DNA from: [Mycobacterium] manitobense
GTDB taxonomy: Bacteria; Actinomycetota; Actinomycetes; Mycobacteriales; Mycobacteriaceae
DNA: 64,000 bases
NCBI RefSeq assembly: GCF_025821665.1
Contig: NZ_JACKSJ010000098.1
Location: forward strand, 1-64,000
Reading direction: 5' to 3'
A model generated the notes under the pieces. It did no database searches. It had not been told where the DNA came from and saw only the letters and a program-made list of their open reading frames with translations. Positions 7,599-15,142 of the stretch are shown here, one piece after another. The position numbers and the translations under genes are program-made. Position 1 is the first letter of the stretch. Each line of letters starts with the position of its first letter.

Positions 7599-8834
7599 TC
7601 ACCGCCGCAGCGGCGCCGCCGCCTCGAACGCGGCGGCCTTGCCCGACGACTGCCAGACCAGCCAGCGCTCCCACCGCCGCAGATTCCAGCGCTGCCACCG
7701 CCGATCGAGCGTGGGTGAGACGCGGCGCGCGACCTCGAGGACGACGATCAACGGGAAACGCAACAGCAGCAACGCGATTCCGGGCAGCACTGACGGCAGC
7801 CGGTAGCGCAACCGGTTCCACGGCAGCATGTACAGCCCGAGGTATCCGGCCTGCACGCGGTAGTGGTAGTGCGCCCGAATCCGCTGCAGGCCTGTGTGAG
7901 TCGGCTTGGGGGCGAATGCCGGGACGAACGACTCGACGAGTTCGGTTCCGTTGTCGGCACTGTCGTAACTACGGGCGGCGTCGGCCATGAACAGTATCCG
8001 CCAGGCGTCGGCGACGGTCTCGGGGAAGTAGCCGTCACAGCGCACCCCCACCAGGTGTCCGCAGTACCGGTTGAAGTGCAGCACGGCCCGCATCTCGCCG
8101 GGCCTGGTGAGGTGGCCGAGCAGGAACAGCCCGAACGCGGGCGCGACGCTGCCGCCCAGCAGGGTCAGCAGCATCGCCGACTGGCTGATCGGCAGGCCCC
8201 AGCGTTCGGCGTCCCACTCGGGATGCTTGCGGACCCTGTCCCGCACGCTGACGTGCATGATGCGCACGTGCAGGGAGATGTTGCGGCCCAACGATCCCGG
8301 AGTCAGGATGGCGCCGGGCCGGCACACCTCGATCCACCACCGCGACGTCTCGAGGTAGCGGTGCAGGGCGCGGTCACCGGCGTAGCCGCCCGACAGCGAC
8401 AACGGCACCGCGAGCCAGCCCTCGGTGTAGGTGTCGTTGGTGCCGGCGTTGCCGAGCGCGCCGAGTGCGTACGCCCAGCGGCGCCACACCGCGGCGCCCT
8501 CCTCGACGAGGCCTGGGTCGACCCAGTCGGGGAGCTGCTCGAATTCGTCGAACAGTGCGCGCATCGATGCGGGCGCCTCGGGCACCTGGTCGATGCCGAC
8601 GCGCTGGGCTCGCTCGACGAGGTCGCGGGCCTTCCTGGCGCCGAGTTCGCCGTGGTAGGTCTCGGCGACGAAGCGTTCGGCGACGGGGTCGCCTTCGTCC
8701 AGTCCGGCGATGAACCTGTCGGCCGTCGCATCCGGTGGCAGGAGGTCGAACCCGGTGAGTCGCCGCACGCGGTTCCGCAGCCGGAGCCGGCCGCCGTCGG
8801 CAGGCGGGTAGCGGAACGCGCTCGGGCCTGTCAT
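7599..8834 (-). CDS. MpaB/latex-clearing-type oxygenase family (DUF2236-like)
   Basis: A 411-residue protein of the oxygenase MpaB family (DUF2236), related to rubber oxygenase and fungal MpaB, which use haem to cleave C=C bonds of isoprenoid chains. Conserved features include WVDPGLVEEG, the long helical region around LHVRIMHVSVRDRV (candidate haem-region histidines) and YLGLYMLPWN. A hydrophobic C-terminal segment (LLLLRFPLIVVLEV) could anchor it to the membrane. Its ATG overlaps the stop of the upstream DUF2628-type gene by 4 bases, so the two are probably co-translated. The real substrate in mycobacteria is unknown. Confidence 0.8.
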   Translation of the reverse strand: MTGPSAFRYPPADGGRLRLRNRVRRLTGFDLLPPDATADRFIAGLDEGDPVAERFVAETYHGELGARKARDLVERAQRVGIDQVPEAPASMRALFDEFEQLPDWVDPGLVEEGAAVWRRWAYALGALGNAGTNDTYTEGWLAVPLSLSGGYAGDRALHRYLETSRWWIEVCRPGAILTPGSLGRNISLHVRIMHVSVRDRVRKHPEWDAERWGLPISQSAMLLTLLGGSVAPAFGLFLLGHLTRPGEMRAVLHFNRYCGHLVGVRCDGYFPETVADAWRILFMADAARSYDSADNGTELVESFVPAFAPKPTHTGLQRIRAHYHYRVQAGYLGLYMLPWNRLRYRLPSVLPGIALLLLRFPLIVVLEVARRVSPTLDRRWQRWNLRRWERWLVWQSSGKAAAFEAAAPLRR

Positions 8835-9238
8835 GTTGTGCGGCGGCCCTGACCTTCGAACGGGTTCCACGACTCGCTGTTCCGCGTCACCTGAAGGTAG
8901 TAGGCGTAATTCGCGGTGGTCATCGCGATGGCGGGCACGACGAAGTTGATGGCCCGGTCCACCAGCTCCGGCAGCTCGACGCCGTAGGCGAGCACCCCCA
9001 ACGCCACCCCGATGCCCAGCAGCGTCAGCCCCTTGCGCCACACGCCCTTGACGAAGAAGTAGATCGGCCCGAAGAGGAACGCCAGGACGTTGGTGCCGAT
9101 GCGCATCTTGGCGCCGAACGGCAACGCGCGGTACGCCTCGCGTCCCTGCGGTGTGGACGTCGGCCCGTAGGCGTGGAAGAACTCGAAGCGTGGCTGCCAG
9201 GCGCGCGGCAGGTCGGCGAAGTCGGGCGGGGTGGCCAT
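8831..9238 (-). CDS. DUF2628-like small membrane protein
   Basis: A 135-residue protein with two or three hydrophobic helices (IGTNVLAFLFGPIYFFVKG, LLGIGVALGVLAYG, AINFVVPAIAMTTANY), placing it in the membrane. The pattern of a short soluble start followed by FGPIYFF and repeated helices resembles DUF2628 proteins, whose function is unknown. The start at 9238 (MATPPDF) is preferred over upstream in-frame codons because the preceding reading is arginine-rich shadow sequence. It overlaps the downstream oxygenase gene by 4 bases and may be a membrane partner for it. Confidence 0.75.
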   Translation of the reverse strand: MATPPDFADLPRAWQPRFEFFHAYGPTSTPQGREAYRALPFGAKMRIGTNVLAFLFGPIYFFVKGVWRKGLTLLGIGVALGVLAYGVELPELVDRAINFVVPAIAMTTANYAYYLQVTRNSESWNPFEGQGRRTT

Positions 9239-9282
9239 GGCTGGCAAGTCTATGGCCGCGTCTCGGGTGTCCTGCGCAGCTC

Positions 9283-9648
9283 TTACTGCTGCGGGGGGAT
9301 GAGCACCGTGTAGAGGTCGGTGATGACGCCGTCTTTGATCAGTGCGGCGTCGAAGCCGGCCATTGCGACGTTCCCGTCGGCGGTGACCAGTTGCCACGCG
9401 AGGTGGCCGAAGCCGGGGAGCGCGTGCACCGGGCCTGCGGCGACGAACTGGAGGTCACCGAGGTTGCTCTGCAGTGCAACGCATTTCGCTTCGAGCGCGT
9501 CACGGCCGGTGCTGACGCCGTCCTCGTCGGTCCAGCGGACGTCGGCGGCGTAGGTGCGCTCGATCGCCGCCTGCCGGGTCGTCGCGTCGCGTTCGTTGAA
9601 GACCTCGATCAGGTTGGCGACCATCAGCTCGTCGACGGATGAGGGCAT
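9283..9648 (-). CDS. NTF2-like / SnoaL-like protein
   Basis: A 121-residue protein with the cone-shaped NTF2-like pattern: N-terminal helices (ANLIEVFNERD), then YAADVRWTDEDG and a series of strands ending in DGVITDLYTVLIP. Members are small ligand-binding proteins, isomerases or hydrolases; no catalytic set can be assigned. It starts the run of leftward genes after a 34-base gap from the DUF2237 gene and is probably in the same operon. Confidence 0.8.
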   Translation of the reverse strand: MPSSVDELMVANLIEVFNERDATTRQAAIERTYAADVRWTDEDGVSTGRDALEAKCVALQSNLGDLQFVAAGPVHALPGFGHLAWQLVTADGNVAMAGFDAALIKDGVITDLYTVLIPPQQ

Positions 9649-9682
9649 GGGGTATCTCCTTCGGGGTCGGGCGGGGTGAGGC

Positions 9683-10069
9683 TCAGAGGTCGCCGATGTG
9701 GTCGGGGACGTCGACGGCGTGCTGCTGCAGGATGTCCAGCGCCACCAGCGCGAGCGTCGACTCGTGCGTCGCGGCCAGCACCACGGGTGCGGCGCAGCCG
9801 TCCTGGTGGGCCAGCATCCAGTTGCGTGCGGTGACGCACCAGCGGTCGCCCGGGCTGAGGCCGGGGAACCGGAATTCCGGCCTCGGCGTCGACAGGTCGT
9901 TGCCGATGGACATCTGATGGTCGAGGAACTCGCGGCTCATCACCGCGCAGATGGTGTGCACGCCGACGTCTTCGGGTCCGGTGCTGCAGCAGCCGTCCCG
10001 GAAGAAACCGGTCATCGGGTCGGTGCTGCATTCCTGCAGCGGGCCGCCGAGCACGTTGCGATCGGTCAC
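9683..10069 (-). CDS. DUF2237 family protein
   Basis: A 128-residue protein with the features of DUF2237: the opening NVLGGPLQECS, the Cys-rich DPMTGFFRDGCCSTGPEDVG and the closing GDRWCVTARNW. The family is widespread and has no established function; the conserved cysteines suggest metal binding or redox chemistry. Only one base separates it from the upstream oxidoreductase gene, so the two are almost certainly co-transcribed. Confidence 0.88.
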   Translation of the reverse strand: MTDRNVLGGPLQECSTDPMTGFFRDGCCSTGPEDVGVHTICAVMSREFLDHQMSIGNDLSTPRPEFRFPGLSPGDRWCVTARNWMLAHQDGCAAPVVLAATHESTLALVALDILQQHAVDVPDHIGDL

Positions 10070-10070
10070 G

Positions 10071-10544
10071 TCAGAGGGCCGGCGTCAGCCGGATGACGGC
10101 GATGCCGAGGCGTTGTGCGGCTTCGGTGAACTCCTGCAGCGTCGGGACCGCGTCGCCGGGGAACTTCAAGCCCATGGTGCGCTGTGCCTTCTTCGCGCCG
10201 TAGGACTGCGCGGCGCGGTGCACCAGGTCGGCGACGGCGGCGGTGTCGGTGATCAGCTGGCCCTGCATGGCCGTCGTCTTACCGGCATAGGAGACGTCGG
10301 CGGGCCTGCCGTCGCGGAAGTTGTGCTTCCAGCCGGCCTCGAGGATCACGTAGAGGTCGCCGTCGATGTGGTGGGCGCTGACCGGGACGGAGAAGCGCCT
10401 GCCGGTCTTGCGGCCGGTGAACCCGACGAGCATGAACTCTTTGAGCGCGGCCCCGAGCGGGGAGCGCAGCGCCAGCCGGAGCCCGCGGTTGACGACGTTG
10501 AGGACGGCTTGCGGCGGGTGGGCGACGTCGATCGCTTCGGGCAT
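10071..10544 (-). CDS. Split-barrel deazaflavin (F420)/flavin-binding oxidoreductase, Ddn-like
   Basis: A 157-residue protein resembling the Ddn/FDOR split-barrel family, which uses F420 or flavin for reductions. The recognition segment is FTGRKTGRRFSVPV, the analogue of the TTGRKSG...PL element that contacts the cofactor. The downstream pattern DLYVILEAGWKHNF gives the central strands. The partner in the next gene (DUF2237) is one base away. Substrate and cofactor cannot be fixed from sequence alone; a pyridoxamine-phosphate-oxidase-like role is an alternative. Confidence 0.7.
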   Translation of the reverse strand: MPEAIDVAHPPQAVLNVVNRGLRLALRSPLGAALKEFMLVGFTGRKTGRRFSVPVSAHHIDGDLYVILEAGWKHNFRDGRPADVSYAGKTTAMQGQLITDTAAVADLVHRAAQSYGAKKAQRTMGLKFPGDAVPTLQEFTEAAQRLGIAVIRLTPAL

Positions 10545-10592
10545 GGAATCACGGTACGACCGATCCGCGCCGGGGGCGATTGTTCGGACGAC

Positions 10593-11750
10593 TCAGCTCG
10601 ACCGCACCGGGTGCGGGTACTCCTTCTCGCGGTCCTGGAACGCCAGGATCGCGGGGTTCTGCACGACGCCGTCGCGGATCTCGATGGCGCGGCGGATCGT
10701 CGCGTTCTCGGCCCAGGCGTCGGGTCCGGCGAGCACCGTCTCCAGGTGTGGCAGCAGGGCCTCGCTGATCTCCCAGGTCGCCGAGTTCCACAGGTAGGAC
10801 GGGCTGTGGTCGACGGCGTAGTAGAGCAGCCGGTCGCCGATCTCGAGGATTGGATCGGCGAAGGATGTGGGTTGCGCCCAGGAGAACCCCATACCGGTGT
10901 CGCAGGAGACGTCGATCAGGAGGGTGCCCGGAGCGAACGACGGCAGGTCGTCCTCGGTGACGAAGATCTGCGGCTTCTCGGGGTTCTGCAGCACGCAGTT
11001 GACGACGATGTCGTTGTCGGCGAGGAACCGGGCGACCGGGATCTCGCCGTTCTCGGGGGTGTCGGCCCATATGTGGTCGGGATCGTCCTCGTGTTGACCC
11101 ATCTGGACGATCTGGGTGCCGGGGATGGGCGAGGCGACCGCGGCGACGTCGCGGGTGGTGAGAACGCGCACGCCGTCAATGCCGTGGGCGTTGAGCGCGG
11201 TCACCGCGCCGCGGGCGGTGGCGCCGAAGCCGATGACGGTGGCCTGCAGCCGCCTGCCGTAGGTGCCGGTGACACCGGCGAGCGCCATGGCGTGCAGCAC
11301 CGAGCAGTAGCCGGCCAGTTCGTTGTTCTTGTGGAAGACGTGCAACCCGAAGCCGCCGTCGGCCTGCCAGTGGTTCATCGCCTCGAAGGCGATCAGCGTC
11401 TGCGTGCGGTCGATGGCGATCTGGGTCAGCGCGGTGTCCTGGACGCAGTGCGGCCAGCCGAGGACGATGGCACCGTCGCCGAACTCCGCGAGATCCTCGG
11501 CCTGCACCTTGGGCAGCAGGATGATGTCGCATTCAGCGACGATCTCCTCGCGGCTCTTGACGCCGCCAACCAGCTCGGCGAGTTCCGCTTCGGTGGCGCC
11601 GAAGTCCTCGCCGTAGCCGCGCTCGAGCACGATGCGGGCTCGCAGTTCGGGTTCGATCCGGCTCAGGTGCGCCGGGTGAAGGGGTAACCGGCGCTCGTCG
11701 GGTTTGCGGGAATGGGCCAGTACGCCGAGTGAAAGTTGTTGTTGGCCCAT
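10593..11750 (-). CDS. Alanine dehydrogenase/PNT-family protein, N5-(carboxyethyl)ornithine synthase-like
   Basis: A 385-residue protein with the two-domain AlaDH/PNT layout. The N-terminal catalytic domain carries ERRLPLHPAHL, equivalent to the Arg/Lys substrate-binding region, and the central Rossmann domain has VIGFGATARGA. The C-terminal part closes with the catalytic-fold segments DVSCDTGMGFSWAQ and HSPSYLWN. Similar mycobacterial proteins are often called N5-(carboxyethyl)ornithine synthase, an NADPH-dependent reductive condensation of an amino acid with pyruvate; that name is by resemblance and untested here. The start at 11750 matches the usual MxxxxLSLGVL beginning. Confidence 0.8.
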   Translation of the reverse strand: MGQQQLSLGVLAHSRKPDERRLPLHPAHLSRIEPELRARIVLERGYGEDFGATEAELAELVGGVKSREEIVAECDIILLPKVQAEDLAEFGDGAIVLGWPHCVQDTALTQIAIDRTQTLIAFEAMNHWQADGGFGLHVFHKNNELAGYCSVLHAMALAGVTGTYGRRLQATVIGFGATARGAVTALNAHGIDGVRVLTTRDVAAVASPIPGTQIVQMGQHEDDPDHIWADTPENGEIPVARFLADNDIVVNCVLQNPEKPQIFVTEDDLPSFAPGTLLIDVSCDTGMGFSWAQPTSFADPILEIGDRLLYYAVDHSPSYLWNSATWEISEALLPHLETVLAGPDAWAENATIRRAIEIRDGVVQNPAILAFQDREKEYPHPVRSS

Positions 11751-11780
11751 GCCGTTACCCTACCCCGCAGCGGAAACAGG

Positions 11781-11820
11781 CGTACCGTCGTGGTATCGGG
11801 CAGCTCGATCTCGAGCGAAT
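11781..11820 (+). promoter_or_regulatory. Conserved upstream motif, copy 1, with GCTCG-N4-CGAGC inverted repeat
   Basis: About 34 of 41 aligned positions are shared with the block at 19538-19578. Shared parts are CGTACCGT, TATCGGGCAGCTCG and CGAGCGAA. Both contain an inverted repeat GCTCG-N4-CGAGC whose arms are kept while the spacer differs (ATCT here, GTTG there). It lies 24 bases before the start-like ATG at 11845. It is likely a promoter/operator or a 5' leader hairpin for a stress-type module. Confidence 0.55.
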
Positions 11821-11844
11821 CCGCCCGGCTACGAGAGAAGTCCG

Positions 11845-11970
11845 ATGACTTCGCCCACCGTGTGTCGTGCGACCTGATTCGCCGACGACACGATTCTGAG
11901 ACTCCGCGTGTGCCTGCTGTTGCGTTGTGCACGTGTGTGATCGATCCATTCCTGCCCGGACGGCCCGTAC
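11845..11970 (+). pseudogene. Relic of a DUF6307-like small gene
   Basis: The reading MTSPTVCRAT followed by TGA (11845-11877) resembles the start of the intact small gene at 19604 (MASPTTFRSP), and both sit at the same distance behind the same upstream motif. Further on, the segment GTGCACGTGT (11927-11936) also occurs in the intact gene but about 29 bases nearer the start here, as expected after a deletion. The rest is not alignable by eye. Chance similarity of a short frame is the alternative. Confidence 0.35.
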
Positions 11971-11998
11971 GCCGCCGGCTGATCCGGAGGTTCACCCC

Positions 11999-12196
11999 AT
12001 GACCGTGAAAGTGACGCTGCCAGACGGCGCTACCGACAAGTACATGCGTTTCGGCGACGCGTACGTCAAGCATCACGACGGCACGCTGGACATCTGCCGC
12101 ACGGGGGCGAAGCCGATGTCGTATGCCGCCGGGGACTGGTCCGACGTGGAGGGCGACGAGCGGACGAGGAAGGTGCGCCGGTTCTGGCGCTCCTGA
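11999..12196 (+). CDS. Conserved 65-residue protein, copy 1 (paralogue at 19856)
   Basis: A small protein beginning [20 protein letters not shown] and ending RKVRRFW. It is closely similar along its whole length to the protein at 19856-20053, including the [14 protein letters not shown] block and the C-terminal VEGDxRxRKVRRFW. Both are preceded by the same ribosome-binding region CCGGAGGTTCA. No family name is recognised. The neighbouring DUF5994 genes, the shared upstream motif and cspA nearby suggest a stress-related setting. The ATG at 11999 is chosen because of the ribosome-binding site and paralogue alignment. Confidence 0.8.
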   Translation: MTVKVTLPDGATDKYMRFGDAYVKHHDGTLDICRTGAKPMSYAAGDWSDVEGDERTRKVRRFWRS

Positions 12197-12228
12197 TCAG
12201 TCCTTGGTGACTGAGTCAGTCCTTGGTG
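12197..12228. repeat. 13-base direct repeat between convergent genes
   Basis: TCAGTCCTTGGTG occurs at 12197-12209 and 12216-12228. The second copy contains the stop codon of the leftward DUF5994 gene, so this looks like a small duplication of a gene end. Confidence 0.7.
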
Positions 12229-12725
12229 TCGACGGCCGACGTCTTGGTGCGTCCGGCCAAGGCCCGCTGCGCGCATTCGGCGCGGGCGTTGCGAACCACT
12301 TCTTCGGCGGTCCGGCATGCCGAGGTGTCGGCGTGGCCGTACTCGATCGGCAGCGAGGCGGCGTGCCGCAGCACCATCACGGCCAGCGCCCGGGTGGTCC
12401 GCGACGGCACGACCAGCAGGTTCGCCCGTCCCTGCTTGCCGGTGATGGTGATGACCCGCTGCTGGCGGATCCGCGCACCGGGCAGCGGGACCTTCCCGCC
12501 GAAGGGCATCGGATTCAGGTCCGGTGCGCCCTGCAGCGACGACCAGTTGACGTCGAGGTCGACGATGTCGCCCAGTCGGGTGGTCAGCGCCTCGATGAGG
12601 TCGGGCAGTTCGCGGGCGATCGACGCGGTGTAGGGCCACCACGCGCCGTCGAGATAATTGCCGAGCTCCGAGGCGAGGGTGAGCCGGATGGGGTTGTTCG
12701 ACCCACGCCGGTCAGTCGCGCTCAC
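12216..12725 (-). CDS. DUF5994 family protein (1 of 3)
   Basis: A 169-residue protein with the DUF5994 hallmark [10 protein letters not shown] followed by ELPDLIEAL, then strands carrying NPMPFGG and [10 protein letters not shown]. It is paralogous to the proteins at 18079-18609 and 20348-20797; all three share DGAWWP and the ELPxL element. The function of DUF5994 is not known; in actinobacteria such genes are usually found among stress and small-protein genes, which is the case here. The start is a GTG at 12725. It is convergent with the 65-residue protein gene, with 19 bases between the stops. Confidence 0.88.
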   Translation of the reverse strand: MSATDRRGSNNPIRLTLASELGNYLDGAWWPYTASIARELPDLIEALTTRLGDIVDLDVNWSSLQGAPDLNPMPFGGKVPLPGARIRQQRVITITGKQGRANLLVVPSRTTRALAVMVLRHAASLPIEYGHADTSACRTAEEVVRNARAECAQRALAGRTKTSAVDTKD

Positions 12726-12960
12726 AACGACGAGTTCAGTTGGCGGACAATGTATTTGTGTGCGTACACCATGGCCGGTGTCCTCGCTTCCAGATCGATC
12801 CGGCGCGCGAGAGTTACGGGCGTCGAGATGCGAATCGGTTCGGACGGCGTCACAAACCGTTCACATTCAACGGTACACGGCGGAGTAGTCGCGCGTAACC
12901 GGCACGCGGGCGGAATCGCCGGGTGCGCACGAATTTCCTTGATCCGCAGGATAAAGACGA

Positions 12961-12991
12961 TGACAACGCCGGGCGGTGAGCGTGCTACCCT
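12961..12991 (+). promoter_or_regulatory. Candidate promoter for cspA
   Basis: TGACAA at 12961-12966 and TACCCT at 12986-12991 are separated by 19 bases and could serve as -35 and -10 elements. That would leave a leader of about 45 bases before the cspA ATG. The match is imperfect. The rest of the region between 12726 and 12960 shows no gene. Confidence 0.3.
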
Positions 12992-13040
12992 TGTGTTGGG
13001 TGTGTTCTGCATCCAGTCAATGAGAGAATGTGAAAAGCGT

Positions 13041-13244
13041 ATGGCACAGGGAACTGTGAAATGGTTCAACGGCGACAAGGGCTTCGGTTTCATCGCCCCG
13101 GACGGTGGCGCGGCTGACGTGTTCGTCCACTACTCGGAGATCAGCGGAAGCGGATTCCGGTCGCTCGAAGAGAACCAGCGTGTCCAGTTCGAGATCGAAC
13201 AGGGCGCCAAGGGACCTCAGGCTGTCGGAGTGACGGCGGTCTAA
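13041..13244 (+). CDS. cspA: Cold-shock protein CspA family
   Basis: A 67-residue single OB-fold cold-shock domain. The RNA-binding motifs RNP1 (KGFGFIAPD) and RNP2 (DVFVHYSEI) are intact, and the start [17 protein letters not shown] is the classic cold-shock opening. It binds single-stranded RNA and DNA and acts as an RNA chaperone and antiterminator. The gene stands alone: it has its own leader and is followed 19 bases later by a strong intrinsic terminator, so it is probably transcribed monocistronically. Confidence 0.97.
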   Translation: MAQGTVKWFNGDKGFGFIAPDGGAADVFVHYSEISGSGFRSLEENQRVQFEIEQGAKGPQAVGVTAV

Positions 13245-13263
13245 CCGAGCTTCAAGTACGTCG

Positions 13264-13304
13264 TGGGCTGGTAGGGAGACCTACCAGCCCACTTCTCTTT
13301 TTCT
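13264..13304 (+). terminator. Rho-independent terminator after cspA
   Basis: A perfect 12-base-pair stem, TGGGCTGGTAGG (13264-13275) with CCTACCAGCCCA (13280-13291), has a four-base loop and is followed by CTTCTCTTTTTCT. This is a textbook intrinsic terminator, unusual in clarity for a high-GC genome. Confidence 0.93.
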
Positions 13305-13355
13305 GGGGTAGTCCCGGAATGTTCAAACCGCCCGGATGTGGGAATCAATGAGCCC

Positions 13356-14285
13356 ATGAGCTGGGAGTGCGCTGTCGTCGGCGGTGGTGCGGCCGGTTTG
13401 AGCGCCGCCCTGGTGCTGGGCCGGGCCCGCAGACGGACGATCGTCGTGGACGGTCAGGACCAGAGCAATCGCGCCTCCCCGGGCATCGGTGGCCTGCTGG
13501 GATTCGACCAACGGCCGCCGGACGAGCTGTACGCCACCGGACGCCGGGAGCTGTCCAAGTACCCGAGCGTCGAGTACCGCCGCGGCGTGGTCCGCAGCGG
13601 CCGTCGGGTCGACAGTGGCTTCGAGCTGGAGTGCGACGGCGGCGCGAAGATCCAGGCCAAGCGGGTGCTGCTGGCCACCGGCATGTCGTACTGCCCGCCG
13701 CAGCTGCCCGGGGTGGCCGAGCTGTGGGGGACGTCGGTGTTCCAGTGCCCGTTCTGCCACGGCTGGGAGATGCGGGACAAGAAGCTGGCCGCGCTCGCCG
13801 CAGGTGAGCAGGGCATGCACACGGCGCTGATGCTGCGGGGCTGGACCGACGACGTGGTGCTGCTGACCGACGGACGCTCAGAGCTCAAGCCCGACGACGA
13901 ACGCGTGCTGCGCGACGCCGGGGTGACCCTCGACGACCGGCGGGTGGTCGAGCTGATCGGAGCCGACGGCTGCCTGAAGGAGATCGCGTTCGCCGACGGT
14001 TCGACGCTGGCGCGCGACGGCCTGCTGGTGGAGGCGCCGGTGCGGCAGCGGACGCCGCTGGCCGAGCAACTCGGTGCCGCGTGCACACCGGGGCCGCTGG
14101 GCACGGAGCCGCTCAACATCGACGAGATCTACCGGACGAGCACCGGCGGGGTGTTCGCGGCCGGCGACGCCTGCACCGAACAGCCGCATCTGGCCGGCGC
14201 CATCGCCTCCGGGGCGCAGGCGGCGATGATCATCGTGCAGAGCCTGCTGGCCGACGAGTTCGGCCTGCCGTACCCGCCCGTCTAA
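13356..14285 (+). CDS. FAD-dependent pyridine nucleotide-disulfide oxidoreductase, thioredoxin reductase-like
   Basis: A 309-residue flavoprotein. The FAD-binding GGGAAGLSAALVLGR is at the N-terminus, the redox Cys pair is CPFCHGWE (CxxC) in the middle, and the second FAD motif GVFAAGDAC is near the C-terminus. The CPFCHGWE variant marks the thioredoxin-reductase-like group rather than classical TrxB (CATCDG). The NAD(P)-binding glycine motif in the middle domain appears weak (ALAAGEQG), so the electron donor is uncertain. The start at ATG 13356 is used; an in-frame GTG at 13338 is possible. The 3' end overlaps the convergent kinase-like gene by 4 bases. Confidence 0.85.
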   Translation: MSWECAVVGGGAAGLSAALVLGRARRRTIVVDGQDQSNRASPGIGGLLGFDQRPPDELYATGRRELSKYPSVEYRRGVVRSGRRVDSGFELECDGGAKIQAKRVLLATGMSYCPPQLPGVAELWGTSVFQCPFCHGWEMRDKKLAALAAGEQGMHTALMLRGWTDDVVLLTDGRSELKPDDERVLRDAGVTLDDRRVVELIGADGCLKEIAFADGSTLARDGLLVEAPVRQRTPLAEQLGAACTPGPLGTEPLNIDEIYRTSTGGVFAAGDACTEQPHLAGAIASGAQAAMIIVQSLLADEFGLPYPPV

Positions 14286-15064
14286 TCCTGGACGGCCTTG
14301 GCCAGCGTGACCAGCCGGGTCAGCGCGGTGTTGTTGTGCAGCGACCGGGCGGCCTCGCGGACGACGCGGACAATCACCCAGGCGCGGGCGCGGTCCTCGT
14401 CGATTCCGGCGGTGTCGATCAGGGCGTAGAAGCGGCGCTGCACGCCGAAGCGGGGGTTACCGGTCAGCTCGTCCCAGCGGTGCCAGAGCATCGGCGCGAT
14501 CTCGTAGGCCGGATCGCCGTTGACCGGGTCGGGTGAGATGGCGAGCCAGGGGTCCCGGTCGGCGGCGAGGACGTTGCCGTAGTGCAGATTGCCGTGCAGA
14601 ACGTGATCGGCGGGCTGGGTGGAGAGGTCGCGGCACAGCGTGGTGGCCTGCTCGACCAGCCGGTGCGGAATCGGCGCGCTGCGGGGGAGGGTGGCGAACT
14701 CGCCGGCCCAGTCGCCGAGAAGGTCTGTGAGCGAACTCAATTGAGGCATCGCGGCTACGTGGAGGCGACGGTAGAGGTGGGCGACGGCCTCGCAGGCCGC
14801 GGTGTCGTCGAGGCCGTCGAGGGACTGCGGGTGTAACCGTTCGAGCAGGACGGCGCGACGGTGCGGGTCGGCGCGGAGCAGACGGGCGGCGCCGTCGCCG
14901 TTCCAGCGGCGCAGAACCAAGTGGGCGTGCGCGGAGCCGCCGATCTTGAGGAGGGCGGGGGCGCCGGACGTGCGGACGGGAAGGACGGTGGTGTCGGGCG
15001 TGCGAATGGCATCGCCGTCGGGGCGGAGGTTCCATTCGTCGACGAGGTCGTCGAGGTCGGTCAC
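14282..15064 (-). CDS. Aminoglycoside/hydroxyurea phosphotransferase-like protein with altered catalytic motifs
   Basis: A 260-residue protein of the APH(6)/streptomycin-kinase type fold. The alignment around the active site is clear, but key residues are changed: the brick HGDLHxxN reads HGNLHYGN, which replaces the catalytic Asp by Asn, and the metal-binding IDPK reads ISPD. The flanking sequence PWLAISPDPVNGDPAYE keeps the family pattern, so this is not misalignment. It is therefore likely inactive as a classical phosphotransferase, or works differently. The N-terminal nucleotide lobe is also short. It should not be read as an antibiotic-resistance gene without testing. Confidence 0.75.
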   Translation of the reverse strand: MTDLDDLVDEWNLRPDGDAIRTPDTTVLPVRTSGAPALLKIGGSAHAHLVLRRWNGDGAARLLRADPHRRAVLLERLHPQSLDGLDDTAACEAVAHLYRRLHVAAMPQLSSLTDLLGDWAGEFATLPRSAPIPHRLVEQATTLCRDLSTQPADHVLHGNLHYGNVLAADRDPWLAISPDPVNGDPAYEIAPMLWHRWDELTGNPRFGVQRRFYALIDTAGIDEDRARAWVIVRVVREAARSLHNNTALTRLVTLAKAVQD

Positions 15065-15142
15065 GTCAACAGGATGGCATCGGCGGAAGTGATATCGACT
15101 GTCAGATGTTAGCTGTGTCGGCGTGACGGGTACAGTTTCCGC

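Noticed and set aside
9951..11687. 578-codon plus-strand frame opposite DUF2237, Ddn-like and PNT-like genes
   Set aside because: It crosses three well-supported leftward genes and has low-complexity composition typical of a shadow frame.
14282..15064. Functional streptomycin/aminoglycoside resistance kinase
   Set aside because: The catalytic Asp and the metal-binding Asp are both replaced.
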